A stretch of 8,305 nucleotides of DNA from Anaerolineales bacterium (GTDB lineage: Bacteria; Chloroflexota; Anaerolineae; Anaerolineales; UBA4823). The stretch is taken from positions 1 to 8,305 of the forward strand of contig JALHTN010000143.1 in the NCBI GenBank assembly GCA_022865865.1, in the 5' to 3' direction. Positions within the stretch are counted from its first letter, which is position 1, and each line of letters starts with the position of its first letter. Positions 1 through 6,162 of this stretch are shown here, in pieces. Made by a program: the position numbers and the translations under genes. A model generated the notes under the pieces. It did not search any database, was not told where the DNA came from, and saw only the letters and a list, made by a program, of their open reading frames with translations.

Positions 1-408
1 AATCGCGTGCGCGGTTTTCGTCTGTGGTGGGATGATGCGCAAGCGGTATTGTTCCTGGAGATCGATGATGGTGCGCAGCCTAAGACTGATGAAGAGGTCC
101 GGGTCTGGTATACGAAGCGCCAGACGATCGAGAACTTTGGCACAGGGGATATTACTTCTATACAGGGAGAGCATGAGTCATTGATCATTCTGGGTGCGGC
201 TGGCCATGCTGCCATGTCCCGGACTGTGGATCTGATTGAGGTAGGCGGAACGGATCTTTACCAGGTTGGTATCCTGGGCACCTGGGGGCAAAGGAAGATC
301 CGCGAGTTCGAAACTCAGATCAAAGCATTACAACGATATGAAGCGCGGCGTGGTCCCTCCTGGGGCGCCGGTTGGGCTCTGGATAAATACGATGTCCGAT
401 CAGGATGA
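1..408 (+). CDS. Phage-like structural/assembly protein, 5'-truncated by the window edge
   Basis: The frame is open from the first base, so this is the C-terminal part of a longer gene; the GTG at base 7 need not be the start. About 135 residues are visible, soluble, with no signal peptide or membrane segment. An acidic stretch (FLEIDDGAQPKTDEEVRVWY) is followed by an Ala/Gly-rich helix-like segment (LIILGAAGHAAMSRTVDLIE) and a charged C-terminal helix rich in Arg, Lys and Glu. I have an impression of similar proteins in phage head-tail modules of Chloroflexota and Actinobacteria, but recognise no named family. The next gene starts inside this one (17 bp overlap) and encodes a lectin-like, tail-fibre-type protein, which supports a phage context. 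A non-phage origin remains possible. The coding call is solid; the role is inferred. Confidence 0.72.
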   Translation, partial: NRVRGFRLWWDDAQAVLFLEIDDGAQPKTDEEVRVWYTKRQTIENFGTGDITSIQGEHESLIILGAAGHAAMSRTVDLIEVGGTDLYQVGILGTWGQRKIREFETQIKALQRYEARRGPSWGAGWALDKYDVRSG

Positions 409-820
409 AGATCCCTTTGCAGGTGGATTTGATAGCTTCACTGACAATATAAAACCAGGAACCTCGATCGGCTCCTGGGTTGGTAGGATGCGATATCGCC
501 AGGGGAATGACCCTCGCGATTGGTCCAGTTGTGGCGGCTCTACTTATCTACCTCGAGATTGGCAAATGCAGTGCGGCGCGTTTATGGATATGTTCACCGC
601 GCGATCATTCGGCGGCTTTGAGGTTACTTTCCCTGTCCCTTTCGGAGACAGTCCTATAGTGATGTGTACGGTGACCGGAACGCTGCCAGGCTTCGAGCAG
701 ATAGCTCAACTACAGGCAGTCATCCAGTCCAGCGCGGTGGTTGAAGTCTATTGGTGGTCAGTGAATAACATCACCCGCATATATATTAACTGGTTTGCCT
801 TCGGACCTGTCGGACTCTAA
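392..820 (+). CDS. H-type-lectin-like (phage tail fibre / receptor-binding type) protein
   Basis: A 142-residue soluble protein. I start it at ATG 392 (MSDQDEDPF) rather than at the in-frame ATG 266, because the earlier start would overlap the upstream gene by 143 bp and read through its coding sequence; 392 gives a 17 bp overlap typical of coupled genes. No strong Shine-Dalgarno is visible, so translation may depend on the upstream gene. Residues about 58-140 follow the H-type lectin pattern: a strand opening with MQCG (59-62), a Phe-rich strand (FEVTFPVPF, 76-84), Pro-Ile-Val, a central strand (IAQLQAVIQ) and the ending INWFAFGP (132-139), the family's characteristic Trp-aromatic-Gly tail. 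Such domains bind sugars and cap phage tail fibres or secreted adhesins. Cys47, Cys61 and Cys92 are present. Tail-fibre role is inferred from fold and neighbour. Confidence 0.75.
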   Translation: MSDQDEDPFAGGFDSFTDNIKPGTSIGSWVGRMRYRQGNDPRDWSSCGGSTYLPRDWQMQCGAFMDMFTARSFGGFEVTFPVPFGDSPIVMCTVTGTLPGFEQIAQLQAVIQSSAVVEVYWWSVNNITRIYINWFAFGPVGL

Positions 821-1006
821 GAAGCTCATCTGGAGAGGGAAGTATCCTCTCAGATAATGCCGGCAGCATCCATTACTTTCTTTTCTTATATACTTCTCAG
901 ATTCACCCTCAGGAGAGATTGATTTTTTGTTCAGCATTTCATTCACTCTATTCGCTTGATCATCTGGCATTGCCCAACCAGGTGGAATATTTGAGTTGTT
1001 GTCCAT
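758..1006 (-). CDS. Doubtful small hypothetical protein
   Basis: An 82-codon minus-strand ORF starting at ATG 1006 (MDNNSNIPPGWAMPDDQ). An AAAGGA sequence (1010-1015) lies only 3 bases upstream, closer than usual. The N-terminal half is hydrophilic and plausible; I recognise no family. Against it: the last 63 bases run antisense into the lectin-like gene, and the middle is occupied by the palindrome at 828-855. The C-terminal half therefore looks like accidental translation. It could be a real tiny gene, the decayed end of a longer gene (see the ORF at 1031-1207 immediately upstream), or no gene. Confidence 0.3.
   Translation of the reverse strand: MDNNSNIPPGWAMPDDQANRVNEMLNKKSISPEGESEKYIRKESNGCCRHYLRGYFPLQMSFLESDRSEGKPVNIYAGDVIH
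828..855 (+). terminator. Bulged hairpin just downstream of the lectin-like gene
   Basis: Bases 828-838 pair with 846-855 (ATCTGGAGAGG against CCTCTCAGAT): ten base pairs with one bulged G at 832 and a 7-base loop, starting 7 bases after the stop codon. The position fits transcription termination or mRNA 3'-end protection. There is no T-run on either side, so it is not a classical intrinsic terminator. Confidence 0.45.
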
Positions 1007-1030
1007 TTTTCCTTTATAACCCAGTTTTAT

Positions 1031-1207
1031 CTACCAGAATGGGGGAATTGTGGGGGATAGATGGAGTATGCCAAGGTTCCTGATGGTGAGATATGATTTA
1101 TCCACCCACTCAGATGAATATTGCAAATTTACCCAATCCCAGCGATAACCAGGCTCGAGGGGCTGATTTCCTCCCTTAAACCATACAAACTGGATATTGA
1201 CCTGCAT
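1031..1207 (-). CDS. Possible small Trp-rich protein or gene remnant
   Basis: A 58-codon minus-strand ORF (ATG at 1207, TAG at 1031-1033). The peptide has protein-like composition, rich in Trp and Tyr (for example FVWFKGG, GYRWDWVNLQY, SSEWVDK). The frame stays open upstream of the ATG to about 1249 without a Shine-Dalgarno, as expected if the true 5' part is lost. A second minus-strand frame over its 3' end reads on to a TAA immediately before the ORF starting at 1006, so one frameshift could join the two reading frames. I recognise no family. The best plus-strand promoter in this region overlaps its 5' end, which argues that it is not an active gene. Remnant or chance ORF are both possible. 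Confidence 0.3.
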   Translation of the reverse strand: MQVNIQFVWFKGGNQPLEPGYRWDWVNLQYSSEWVDKSYLTIRNLGILHLSPTIPPFW

Positions 1208-1224
1208 AAAAATGAATATATAAT
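1197..1224 (+). promoter_or_regulatory. Candidate sigma-70-type promoter for the small secreted-protein pair
   Basis: TTGACC (1197-1202) and a perfect TATAAT (1219-1224) are separated by 16 bases. This is the best promoter-like match in the 387-base gap before the gene at 1394. It would give a 5' leader of about 160 nt. Not tested experimentally. Confidence 0.5.
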
Positions 1225-1256
1225 GGGAATTGGAGGGATTATCAATCTATCTATTT

Positions 1257-1286
1257 TTGACTCTTCAGGTAGCAAACCAATTTAAT
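1257..1286 (+). promoter_or_regulatory. Second, weaker candidate promoter
   Basis: TTGACT (1257-1262) and TTTAAT (1281-1286) are 18 bases apart. It lies downstream of the stronger candidate and would leave a leader of about 100 nt for the gene at 1394. AT-rich context makes a chance match quite possible. Confidence 0.3.
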
Positions 1287-1327
1287 ATTAACTAAGACTA
1301 GCGAGGATTAACGGCCAAAAAGACAAG

Positions 1328-1370
1328 ATCGGAAAAATTTCGTGCTCACGTTCTCCGATTTAGGAGCGTG
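1328..1370 (+). other. Leader segment with two competing hairpins before a strong ribosome binding site
   Basis: ATCGGA (1328-1333) can pair with TCCGAT (1354-1359), enclosing a CGTG/CACG mini-stem (1341-1344 with 1347-1350). Alternatively CACGTTCT (1347-1354) can pair, with two G-T wobbles, with AGGAGCGTG-side bases up to 1370. The two folds exclude each other and end 10 bases before the AAAGGAGG at 1381-1388. No known riboswitch class is recognised. Confidence 0.3.
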
Positions 1371-1393
1371 CATTCAATGAAAAGGAGGTTTTC

Positions 1394-1810
1394 ATGAAGC
1401 ACAAGTATCGTACTTGGATTTTCTATGCTGTTTTGGTTTTAGGCCTGGTAGGAGGAGCCTTTATCTTTGGAATCATGAGAGATGGTACAGGCTCGGTGCA
1501 TGCCAAAGATGTGTTAGCTCCAGAAGTACCTGGTGCGAGTCCGTTCAATTGTACTATCTCAAACGTGGCAGTTTACATAAATCGAATGCATGTTAAATGC
1601 GTGCCAGGCGATGGTGTAATTCTCTACTTCGCTTATGCCACAGACTCTGCTAATTCCTCAACCGCGAACCGGTTGTTAGCGATTGCCAATTCAGCTTATG
1701 CTGTGGGGGATCGCCTCACGGTTTGGTATTACCCTTCCTCAAGCGATAATCCGCCGGGTTGCCAGGTAAATGATTGCCGAAAATTGGCTGGACTCGCATG
1801 GATACCATGA
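1394..1810 (+). CDS. Small exported four-cysteine protein of unknown family
   Basis: 138 residues. The start is well set: AAAGGAGG at 1381-1388 lies 5 bases before ATG 1394. The N-terminus has Lys/Arg residues and then a hydrophobic segment at about 8-27 (WIFYAVLVLGLVGGAFIFGI), so it is an uncleaved anchor or a Sec signal; there is no lipobox cysteine. The outer domain (about 50-138) looks all-beta and holds four cysteines (53, 69, 123, 128), enough for two disulfides, with the motifs NRMHVKC and PPGCQVNDCRKL. I have seen no named family that fits; a small beta-barrel domain is a guess. It overlaps the next gene by 4 bp (ATGA), so the two are almost certainly co-translated. Likely acts on the outer face of the membrane or beyond. 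Confidence 0.85.
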   Translation: MKHKYRTWIFYAVLVLGLVGGAFIFGIMRDGTGSVHAKDVLAPEVPGASPFNCTISNVAVYINRMHVKCVPGDGVILYFAYATDSANSSTANRLLAIANSAYAVGDRLTVWYYPSSSDNPPGCQVNDCRKLAGLAWIP

Positions 1811-2031
1811 AACAACCTAAGCGATTATTCTTCCTGCTGATTGTCGGGGCAATGGTGGTCGCATATCTCTTAGGGACTGTAACGAATTCAGGGGCATCCG
1901 ATGCGGTGTTCTCAAAGCTTTCCTTAGCCGCAATAACTCCTCAACAATGGGCTGCAGTCGAAGCATCCAATGCATTATTATTGAGCGAAGAGAGCTTTAC
2001 AGTTTTTCTGCCTTTATCATTGAGGCACTGA
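1807..2031 (+). CDS. Small membrane-anchored or secreted protein of unknown family
   Basis: 74 residues from ATG 1807, which overlaps the upstream stop as ATGA and suggests coupling; an in-frame ATG at 1798 would add only three residues. Residues about 6-25 form a hydrophobic segment behind a Lys/Arg-containing N-terminus (KQPKRLFFLLIVGAMVVAYL), again an anchor or signal peptide without a lipobox. The rest is short, with no cysteine and no motif I recognise, and ends FTVFLPLSLRH. Because the exported part is only about 45 residues, it may be a peptide precursor, a partner of the four-cysteine protein, or a truncated gene. The terminator-like hairpin at 2121-2150 would close this two-gene unit. 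Confidence 0.7.
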   Translation: MKQPKRLFFLLIVGAMVVAYLLGTVTNSGASDAVFSKLSLAAITPQQWAAVEASNALLLSEESFTVFLPLSLRH

Positions 2032-2120
2032 ATATCAGATCACCCAAATTGCATTCTATGATTTAGCCCTGCTTGAGTTCAACAAGAGCAGTTAATTGTT
2101 GTTGCGCGCCTAACTCCCTG

Positions 2121-2150
2121 AACTCTGATTGTCATGATCTGAGTTTCTTT
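2121..2150 (+). terminator. Intrinsic-terminator-like hairpin after the small secreted-protein pair
   Basis: AACTCTGAT (2121-2129) pairs with ATCTGAGTT (2137-2145) with a single T-T mismatch and a 7-base loop, followed by a T-rich run (TTTCTTT, 2144-2150). It sits 90 bases after the stop at 2031 and before the promoter candidate of the ABC operon. The stem is moderate in G+C, so the strength is uncertain. Confidence 0.5.
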
Positions 2151-2188
2151 ATCGCCAACACCTCAATAAACCCACACTCCGGTGGATT

Positions 2189-2197
2189 TGATATACT
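2189..2197 (+). promoter_or_regulatory. Candidate extended -10 promoter of the ABC transporter operon
   Basis: TGATATACT at 2189-2197 fits an extended -10 element (TG, one base, then TATACT, five of six consensus). No good -35 is seen 17 bases upstream, which extended -10 promoters tolerate. It predicts a leader of about 30 nt before ATG 2235, consistent with the AAGGTGA at 2223-2229. Confidence 0.42.
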
Positions 2198-2234
2198 TAA
2201 ATCCAATTCGCCCACCATCTCCAAGGTGACATCT

Positions 2235-2435
2235 ATGGAAGAACTCCGCAGCTATATTCCTCTGCTGATACCACTGGTGGTAATCGAGCTTACATTGCTG
2301 GTTATCGCACTTGTGGATTTGATCCGCCGTGAACAGGTCAGATATTTTCCCAAATGGGTCTGGGCAGTGATCATCGTCCTGCTCAATTTTATCGGACCGA
2401 TCGCCTATCTCATCGTTGGGCGCGATGAAGGCTAA
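2235..2435 (+). CDS. PLDc_N-domain small membrane protein (YxlE-like)
   Basis: 66 residues, two transmembrane helices (about 8-29 and 41-62) joined by a short charged loop (DLIRREQVRYFPKW). This matches the free-standing phospholipase D N-terminal (PLDc_N) domain, with the conserved Trp pair, N51, GPIAYL and the terminal GRDEG; no catalytic PLD HKD motif follows. The start is ATG 2235, 5 bases after AAGGTGA; an ORF extending back to 2073 would add a Cys/Ser-rich stretch with no family match and run across the terminator and promoter candidates. In Bacillus subtilis the like-sized YxlE precedes the ABC genes yxlF and yxlG and acts as a negative regulator of sigma Y. Here the next two genes are also an ABC ATPase and permease, so a role as accessory or regulatory subunit is inferred. 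Confidence 0.85.
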   Translation: MEELRSYIPLLIPLVVIELTLLVIALVDLIRREQVRYFPKWVWAVIIVLLNFIGPIAYLIVGRDEG

Positions 2436-2495
2436 TCCAGACAGCTACGATCCCCCACATCATCTGCCACAAAAAGTTTCAATCCAACCACCCCC

Positions 2496-3443
2496 ATGAA
2501 CAACCATCCTTACCAAGATTTCGCCATCCACACCGAGGGGCTTTCCCGGAACTACGGTGATGTGGAAGCCCTTGTTAATTTAGATTTAAATGTCCCTTAT
2601 GGATCGATTTTCGGCTACCTGGGCAGGAACGGAGCAGGAAAAACGACCACCATTCGCCTGCTGACCGGTCTTGCGCAACCTACCAGTGGTAGAGCCTGGG
2701 TAGCGGGGCATGAAACCTCGATCAATGACATGCAAGCCAAGAGTGCCTTCGGCTACCTGCCCCAGGAAACCGGATTTTATTCCTGGATGAAGGGTCGTGA
2801 GTTCCTGCTGTATATCGCACAATTACTTTCTCTGCCCTCAAAAGAGGGCAAACAGCAGGTGGACCGCATACTCGAACTGACCAGGTTAGAGGCTGCAGCC
2901 AAACGCCGCATTGGTGGATATTCGGGGGGCATGAAGCAAAGGCTGGCGATCGCCCAGGCATTGATTGGAAATCCACCAATCTTGATCCTGGATGAACCTA
3001 CCAGTTCCCTAGATCCAGCGGGTCGTCATGAGCTGCTTGATACCTTGGTTGGGCTGAGAGGTGAGGTGACCGTATTCCTATCCAGCCACATCCTGGGTGA
3101 TATTGAGCGAGTTTGCGACACGATCGCGGTGATACATCAAGGAAGTCTGGTACTGGTCTCTGGACGGGAGGAGCTGCTGGAGGAATACCCCGTAAATGCT
3201 GCCTCCATCGACCTGGATGCCACCGGCTTACCGCTTCCTAAAGCATTTGTAAGCGAACTTGAAGATTGTATTTGGGTAGAACGAGTAACCCTCACAGGTC
3301 AAAATCTCAGCATCCTGGCCAAAGATGTACTGCAAGGCAAAGCAGAACTGCTCCCGATGATCGTCAAGCATGATGTCCGGATTGAGAAATATGAATGGGT
3401 GCGCCCTTCATTAGAAGAGATATTCTTGAAGATCAGCCAATAA
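2496..3443 (+). CDS. ABC transporter ATP-binding protein (ABC-2 exporter type)
   Basis: 315 residues with a full set of nucleotide-binding motifs: Walker A GRNGAGKTT (43-51), Q-loop Gln90, signature YSGGMKQR (142-149), Walker B ILILDEP (162-168), D-loop SSLD (170-173) and switch His198. The C-terminal extension (about 232-315) ends PSLEEIFLKIS, usual for ATPases that pair with ABC-2 permeases. It hydrolyses ATP on the inner face of the membrane to drive export by the permease encoded one base downstream; the pair would form a homodimer of each. No Shine-Dalgarno precedes ATG 2496, 60 bases after the PLDc_N gene, so a slightly different start cannot be excluded, but the beta-strand before the A-loop tyrosine (Tyr20) requires a start near here. 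The transported substrate cannot be read from the sequence. YxlF-like by order and type. Confidence 0.95.
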   Translation: MNNHPYQDFAIHTEGLSRNYGDVEALVNLDLNVPYGSIFGYLGRNGAGKTTTIRLLTGLAQPTSGRAWVAGHETSINDMQAKSAFGYLPQETGFYSWMKGREFLLYIAQLLSLPSKEGKQQVDRILELTRLEAAAKRRIGGYSGGMKQRLAIAQALIGNPPILILDEPTSSLDPAGRHELLDTLVGLRGEVTVFLSSHILGDIERVCDTIAVIHQGSLVLVSGREELLEEYPVNAASIDLDATGLPLPKAFVSELEDCIWVERVTLTGQNLSILAKDVLQGKAELLPMIVKHDVRIEKYEWVRPSLEEIFLKISQ

Positions 3444-3444
3444 C

Positions 3445-5028
3445 ATGATCTCGATCGCCTATACATTATCAGTTTTAGGAATGCTGCTGCTGCCCATCAT
3501 ACTGGCTGTCATCCTGCGACGGCACTACCGGGTGTATTGGATCCTGTTTGTGGTCGGGACTCTAACTTTCCTGGGTTCTCAGGCTGTCCACCTGCCGCTA
3601 AACAATTGGTTGGCAGATATTGGCTTACTTCCTGAGTCCCCCCAATTAAGTGGAGCACCTCTCTGGCGGATGGCATTAATCCTGGGTCTAACAGCTGGGA
3701 TATGTGAAGAGCTGGCCCGGGCGATCGGTTACACGATTGTGAAATGGGCGCGCCGCTTTGAAGATGGTGTCATGCTGGGATTAGGTCATGCCGGTATTGA
3801 AGCCATGCTATTTGGTGGTGTCCTGACTGCTGCCACGATCAGCTCATTAATCAGCCTGCAGGGTGTCGATCTGGAAGCACTTAATCTGACCACAGCTCAA
3901 TTGGAAGCCATCTTTCTCCAAACGGAGCAGTTCAATTCCTCACCGCTATACGCGTTGGCCCCCTTCATTGAACGAATGCTTGCCATTACTGCCCAGGTCA
4001 CATTATCCATGATTGTTTTACAGGCATTCAAACGCAGGAAACCCCTTCTCATCCTGGTAGCGATCGGCTATCACGCTCTGATTGATGCGGTTGCGGTCTA
4101 TGTAGCTATCTCGACCAACCAGGTTTGGACCACCTGGATCGCCTTCTTGATCCTTTTGATCCCCGGCTGGATATGGTTGCTCAGATTGTGGCGGGAGCGG
4201 AACAGCGAAATCGCTGCTCTCAATGAAGATGTTCCCATTTCTCCTGCGCTGCGAACAACTTTGGGATTATTCCTGGCGAATTTGCGCAAAGAAATGCTCT
4301 ACCAATGGCGTACCTGGCGGGTGCTGATCGTATGTGCGGTCCTGCTGGCATTTGGCATCATCTCACCTTTATTGACCAAATTCACACCTCAATTGTTAAG
4401 CTCCCTGGAAGGGGCAGAGATGTTCGCGGAACTGATCCCAGAAATGACAGTTACCGATTCGCTGAACTCGCATATTGAGACTATCACCCAGTTTGGGTTT
4501 ATCCTGGTCATCCTGGTCGGTATGGGGGCAGTGGCCGGTGAGAAAGAACGGGGTACTGCATCCATTGTACTGAGTAAGCCACTATCGCGGGGGGTATTTC
4601 TCAACAGCAAGTATTTATCACAAGCCTTGCTTTACCTGTTAGCTTTCATTATCGCCACAGCAGCTGGTTATTACTACACGATCACGCTGTTTGGTCACCT
4701 TGATTTTGGAATTTTCTTGAGTATCAACGGGCTGCTGCTGCTCTGGATTCTGGTCATGGCCAGCGTCACCTTACTCGGCAGCACCCTTGGAAATTCAACC
4801 GGTGCAGCTGCTGGTTTTTCATTGGCAGGTGCTGTACTGCTGCTAATCGCTGGCAGCATTCCTCGCATCGGTGCCCTGCTTCCCGGTGGACTCCTGGCAT
4901 GGGCCGGTCAGTTGGGTACCCAATCTGAGATCACCAATAATTGGGGGGCAGTAGTCATGAGTATCGTCATTATCACCATCTGCCTGATATCAGCCTTGGG
5001 GGTATTTGAGAGGCAGGAACTCCAATAA
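3445..5028 (+). CDS. Fusion of YhfC-type intramembrane metalloprotease and ABC-2 permease
   Basis: 527 residues in one uninterrupted frame, starting one base after the ATPase stop, so translation is coupled. Residues about 1-250 resemble a complete YhfC-family membrane protein (CPBP-like clan): about seven hydrophobic helices with GICEELAR (Glu88, Glu89, Arg92), GLGHAGIEA (His115, Glu119) and GYHALIDA (His210, Asp214), the Glu/His positions expected to bind zinc and activate water inside the membrane. A charged linker (about 248-290) leads to an ABC-2 permease with about six helices, the cytoplasmic motif AGEKERGT (364-371) and SKPLSRG (377-383). The permease half would form the export channel with the ATPase of the preceding gene; the protease half might trim a peptide or release an anchored substrate. 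CPBP-permease fusions are known in NatB-like proteins with the protease at the other end; this N-terminal YhfC arrangement is unfamiliar to me. Proteolysis is inferred, not shown. Confidence 0.88.
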   Translation: MISIAYTLSVLGMLLLPIILAVILRRHYRVYWILFVVGTLTFLGSQAVHLPLNNWLADIGLLPESPQLSGAPLWRMALILGLTAGICEELARAIGYTIVKWARRFEDGVMLGLGHAGIEAMLFGGVLTAATISSLISLQGVDLEALNLTTAQLEAIFLQTEQFNSSPLYALAPFIERMLAITAQVTLSMIVLQAFKRRKPLLILVAIGYHALIDAVAVYVAISTNQVWTTWIAFLILLIPGWIWLLRLWRERNSEIAALNEDVPISPALRTTLGLFLANLRKEMLYQWRTWRVLIVCAVLLAFGIISPLLTKFTPQLLSSLEGAEMFAELIPEMTVTDSLNSHIETITQFGFILVILVGMGAVAGEKERGTASIVLSKPLSRGVFLNSKYLSQALLYLLAFIIATAAGYYYTITLFGHLDFGIFLSINGLLLLWILVMASVTLLGSTLGNSTGAAAGFSLAGAVLLLIAGSIPRIGALLPGGLLAWAGQLGTQSEITNNWGAVVMSIVIITICLISALGVFERQELQ

Positions 5029-5063
5029 ATCTTGAATTAGATCAATGCTTTTCCCGAATTAAC

Positions 5064-5095
5064 AAAAAAAAGTGCGGGTGGTGATCACCCGCACT
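5064..5095 (-). terminator. Intrinsic terminator of the aldolase gene
   Basis: A perfect 10-bp stem (AGTGCGGGTG at 5071-5080 with CACCCGCACT at 5086-5095) with a 5-base loop is followed, in the minus-strand direction, by a run of eight T. It lies 22 bases past the aldolase stop. In the plus direction there is no T-run, so it would end ABC-operon transcripts poorly, although the hairpin could still stabilise their 3' end. Confidence 0.9.
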
Positions 5096-5116
5096 CAAAT
5101 TACCTGAAGCAGTAAA

Positions 5117-6139
5117 TTAAACCGGTTTGGTTTCTAAATCCGGTGAATAATCTCCGTAACGTGCCATGGAGTTCAACTTCGCTCGCCGGTAGAATGACTT
5201 CTGTGCTGCGGCGAAATTGGCTTCTTTCCCAAGCCAGGATTTCAAAGTTTCCTCCTGCAGCGCTCGCCCATATGAAAAACTCAGCTGCCAGGGAAAACCA
5301 CCGATGGCGTTCATTGCTGAAAGGTTCTCAGTGGCTTGCGCGGGGGTCTGCCCACCTGAGAGAAATACGATTCCTGGCACCGCTGGAGGCACTGTACGCA
5401 TCAAAACGCGGATAGTTGCTTCCGCGACTTCCTGCACACTGGCCTGTTCAGTGCACCCTTTGCCAGCTAGGATCATATTGGGTTTCAGCAGTATGCCTTC
5501 AAGTTTCACACCCGCAGCAAACATTTCAGAGAATACTGCATCCAATGTGATGGTGGTAACTTCTTCACAGCGTTCAAGCGTGTGATCGCCGTCCATCAGA
5601 ACCTCTGGTTCCACAATAGGCACCAAGCCAGCTTCCTGGCATAAGGCTGCATACTGCGCCAGGCTGGATGCGTTGATCTGATAGCCATACGCTGTGGGAA
5701 CATCCTTTCCGATCGTATAAACGGTTCGCCATTTGGTGAAGGTTGCTCCCATCTCAACATACTCTGCCAAACGCTCACGCAATCCATCCAGACCCTGGGT
5801 GAATTTTTCGCCAGGATAGAGTGCTAAATCGCGCGTGCCTTTATCGACTTTGACACCAGGATAAATGCCGCGCGCGGTCAGCAAGTCGGGGAATGGCGTG
5901 CCGTCAGCGGTCTTGTGGCGCATGGTCTCATCGAAGGTGATCACACCTCCAACAAATTCCTCCACGCCTTCAGTGGTGAAGAGCAGCTCGCGATATGCAC
6001 GGCGGTTTTCTTCGGTTGATTCTATATTAATGCTGTCAAATCGTTTCTTGATAGTTGGAAAACTTTCGTCTGCTGCCAGAACACCTTTACCGGGTGCGAC
6101 TATTCCACGGGCAACAGCTTCCATCTTTTGTAAATCCAT
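5117..6139 (-). CDS. fba: Class I fructose-bisphosphate aldolase (eukaryote-type)
   Basis: 340 residues. It reversibly splits fructose 1,6-bisphosphate into dihydroxyacetone phosphate and glyceraldehyde 3-phosphate through a lysine Schiff base, in the cytosol, in glycolysis and gluconeogenesis. Residues align with the rabbit muscle enzyme at a near-constant offset: Asp24, Lys97 in GVKVDKG, Lys136 and Arg138 in TKWR, Glu177 and Glu179 in VEPEV, Schiff-base Lys219 in LLKPNM, Ser261 in SGGQ and Arg292 in SYGRALQ. The C-terminus stops at DLETKPV, without the long tail and final Tyr of animal enzymes. ATG 6139 is preceded by AGGAGG (6150-6155) at 10 bases. The gene is alone on its strand, bounded by a strong terminator downstream and a divergent gene upstream, so it is probably transcribed singly. 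Confidence 0.97.
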   Translation of the reverse strand: MDLQKMEAVARGIVAPGKGVLAADESFPTIKKRFDSINIESTEENRRAYRELLFTTEGVEEFVGGVITFDETMRHKTADGTPFPDLLTARGIYPGVKVDKGTRDLALYPGEKFTQGLDGLRERLAEYVEMGATFTKWRTVYTIGKDVPTAYGYQINASSLAQYAALCQEAGLVPIVEPEVLMDGDHTLERCEEVTTITLDAVFSEMFAAGVKLEGILLKPNMILAGKGCTEQASVQEVAEATIRVLMRTVPPAVPGIVFLSGGQTPAQATENLSAMNAIGGFPWQLSFSYGRALQEETLKSWLGKEANFAAAQKSFYRRAKLNSMARYGDYSPDLETKPV

Positions 6140-6162
6140 TACTTTCTAGCCTCCTGTAAAAT

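Noticed and set aside
1048..1060. 13-base exact inverted match between 1048-1060 and 8146-8158
   Set aside because: In 8.3 kb about one such match is expected by chance when both strands are considered, and the flanks are unrelated.
2073..2234. N-terminal extension of the PLDc_N protein
   Set aside because: It is Cys/Ser-rich with no family match, crosses the terminator and promoter candidates, and ATG 2235 has AAGGTGA at good spacing.
5217..5585. Plus-strand ORF inside the aldolase gene
   Set aside because: It is antisense to a complete, well-conserved enzyme gene and encodes low-complexity Ser/Ala-rich peptide.
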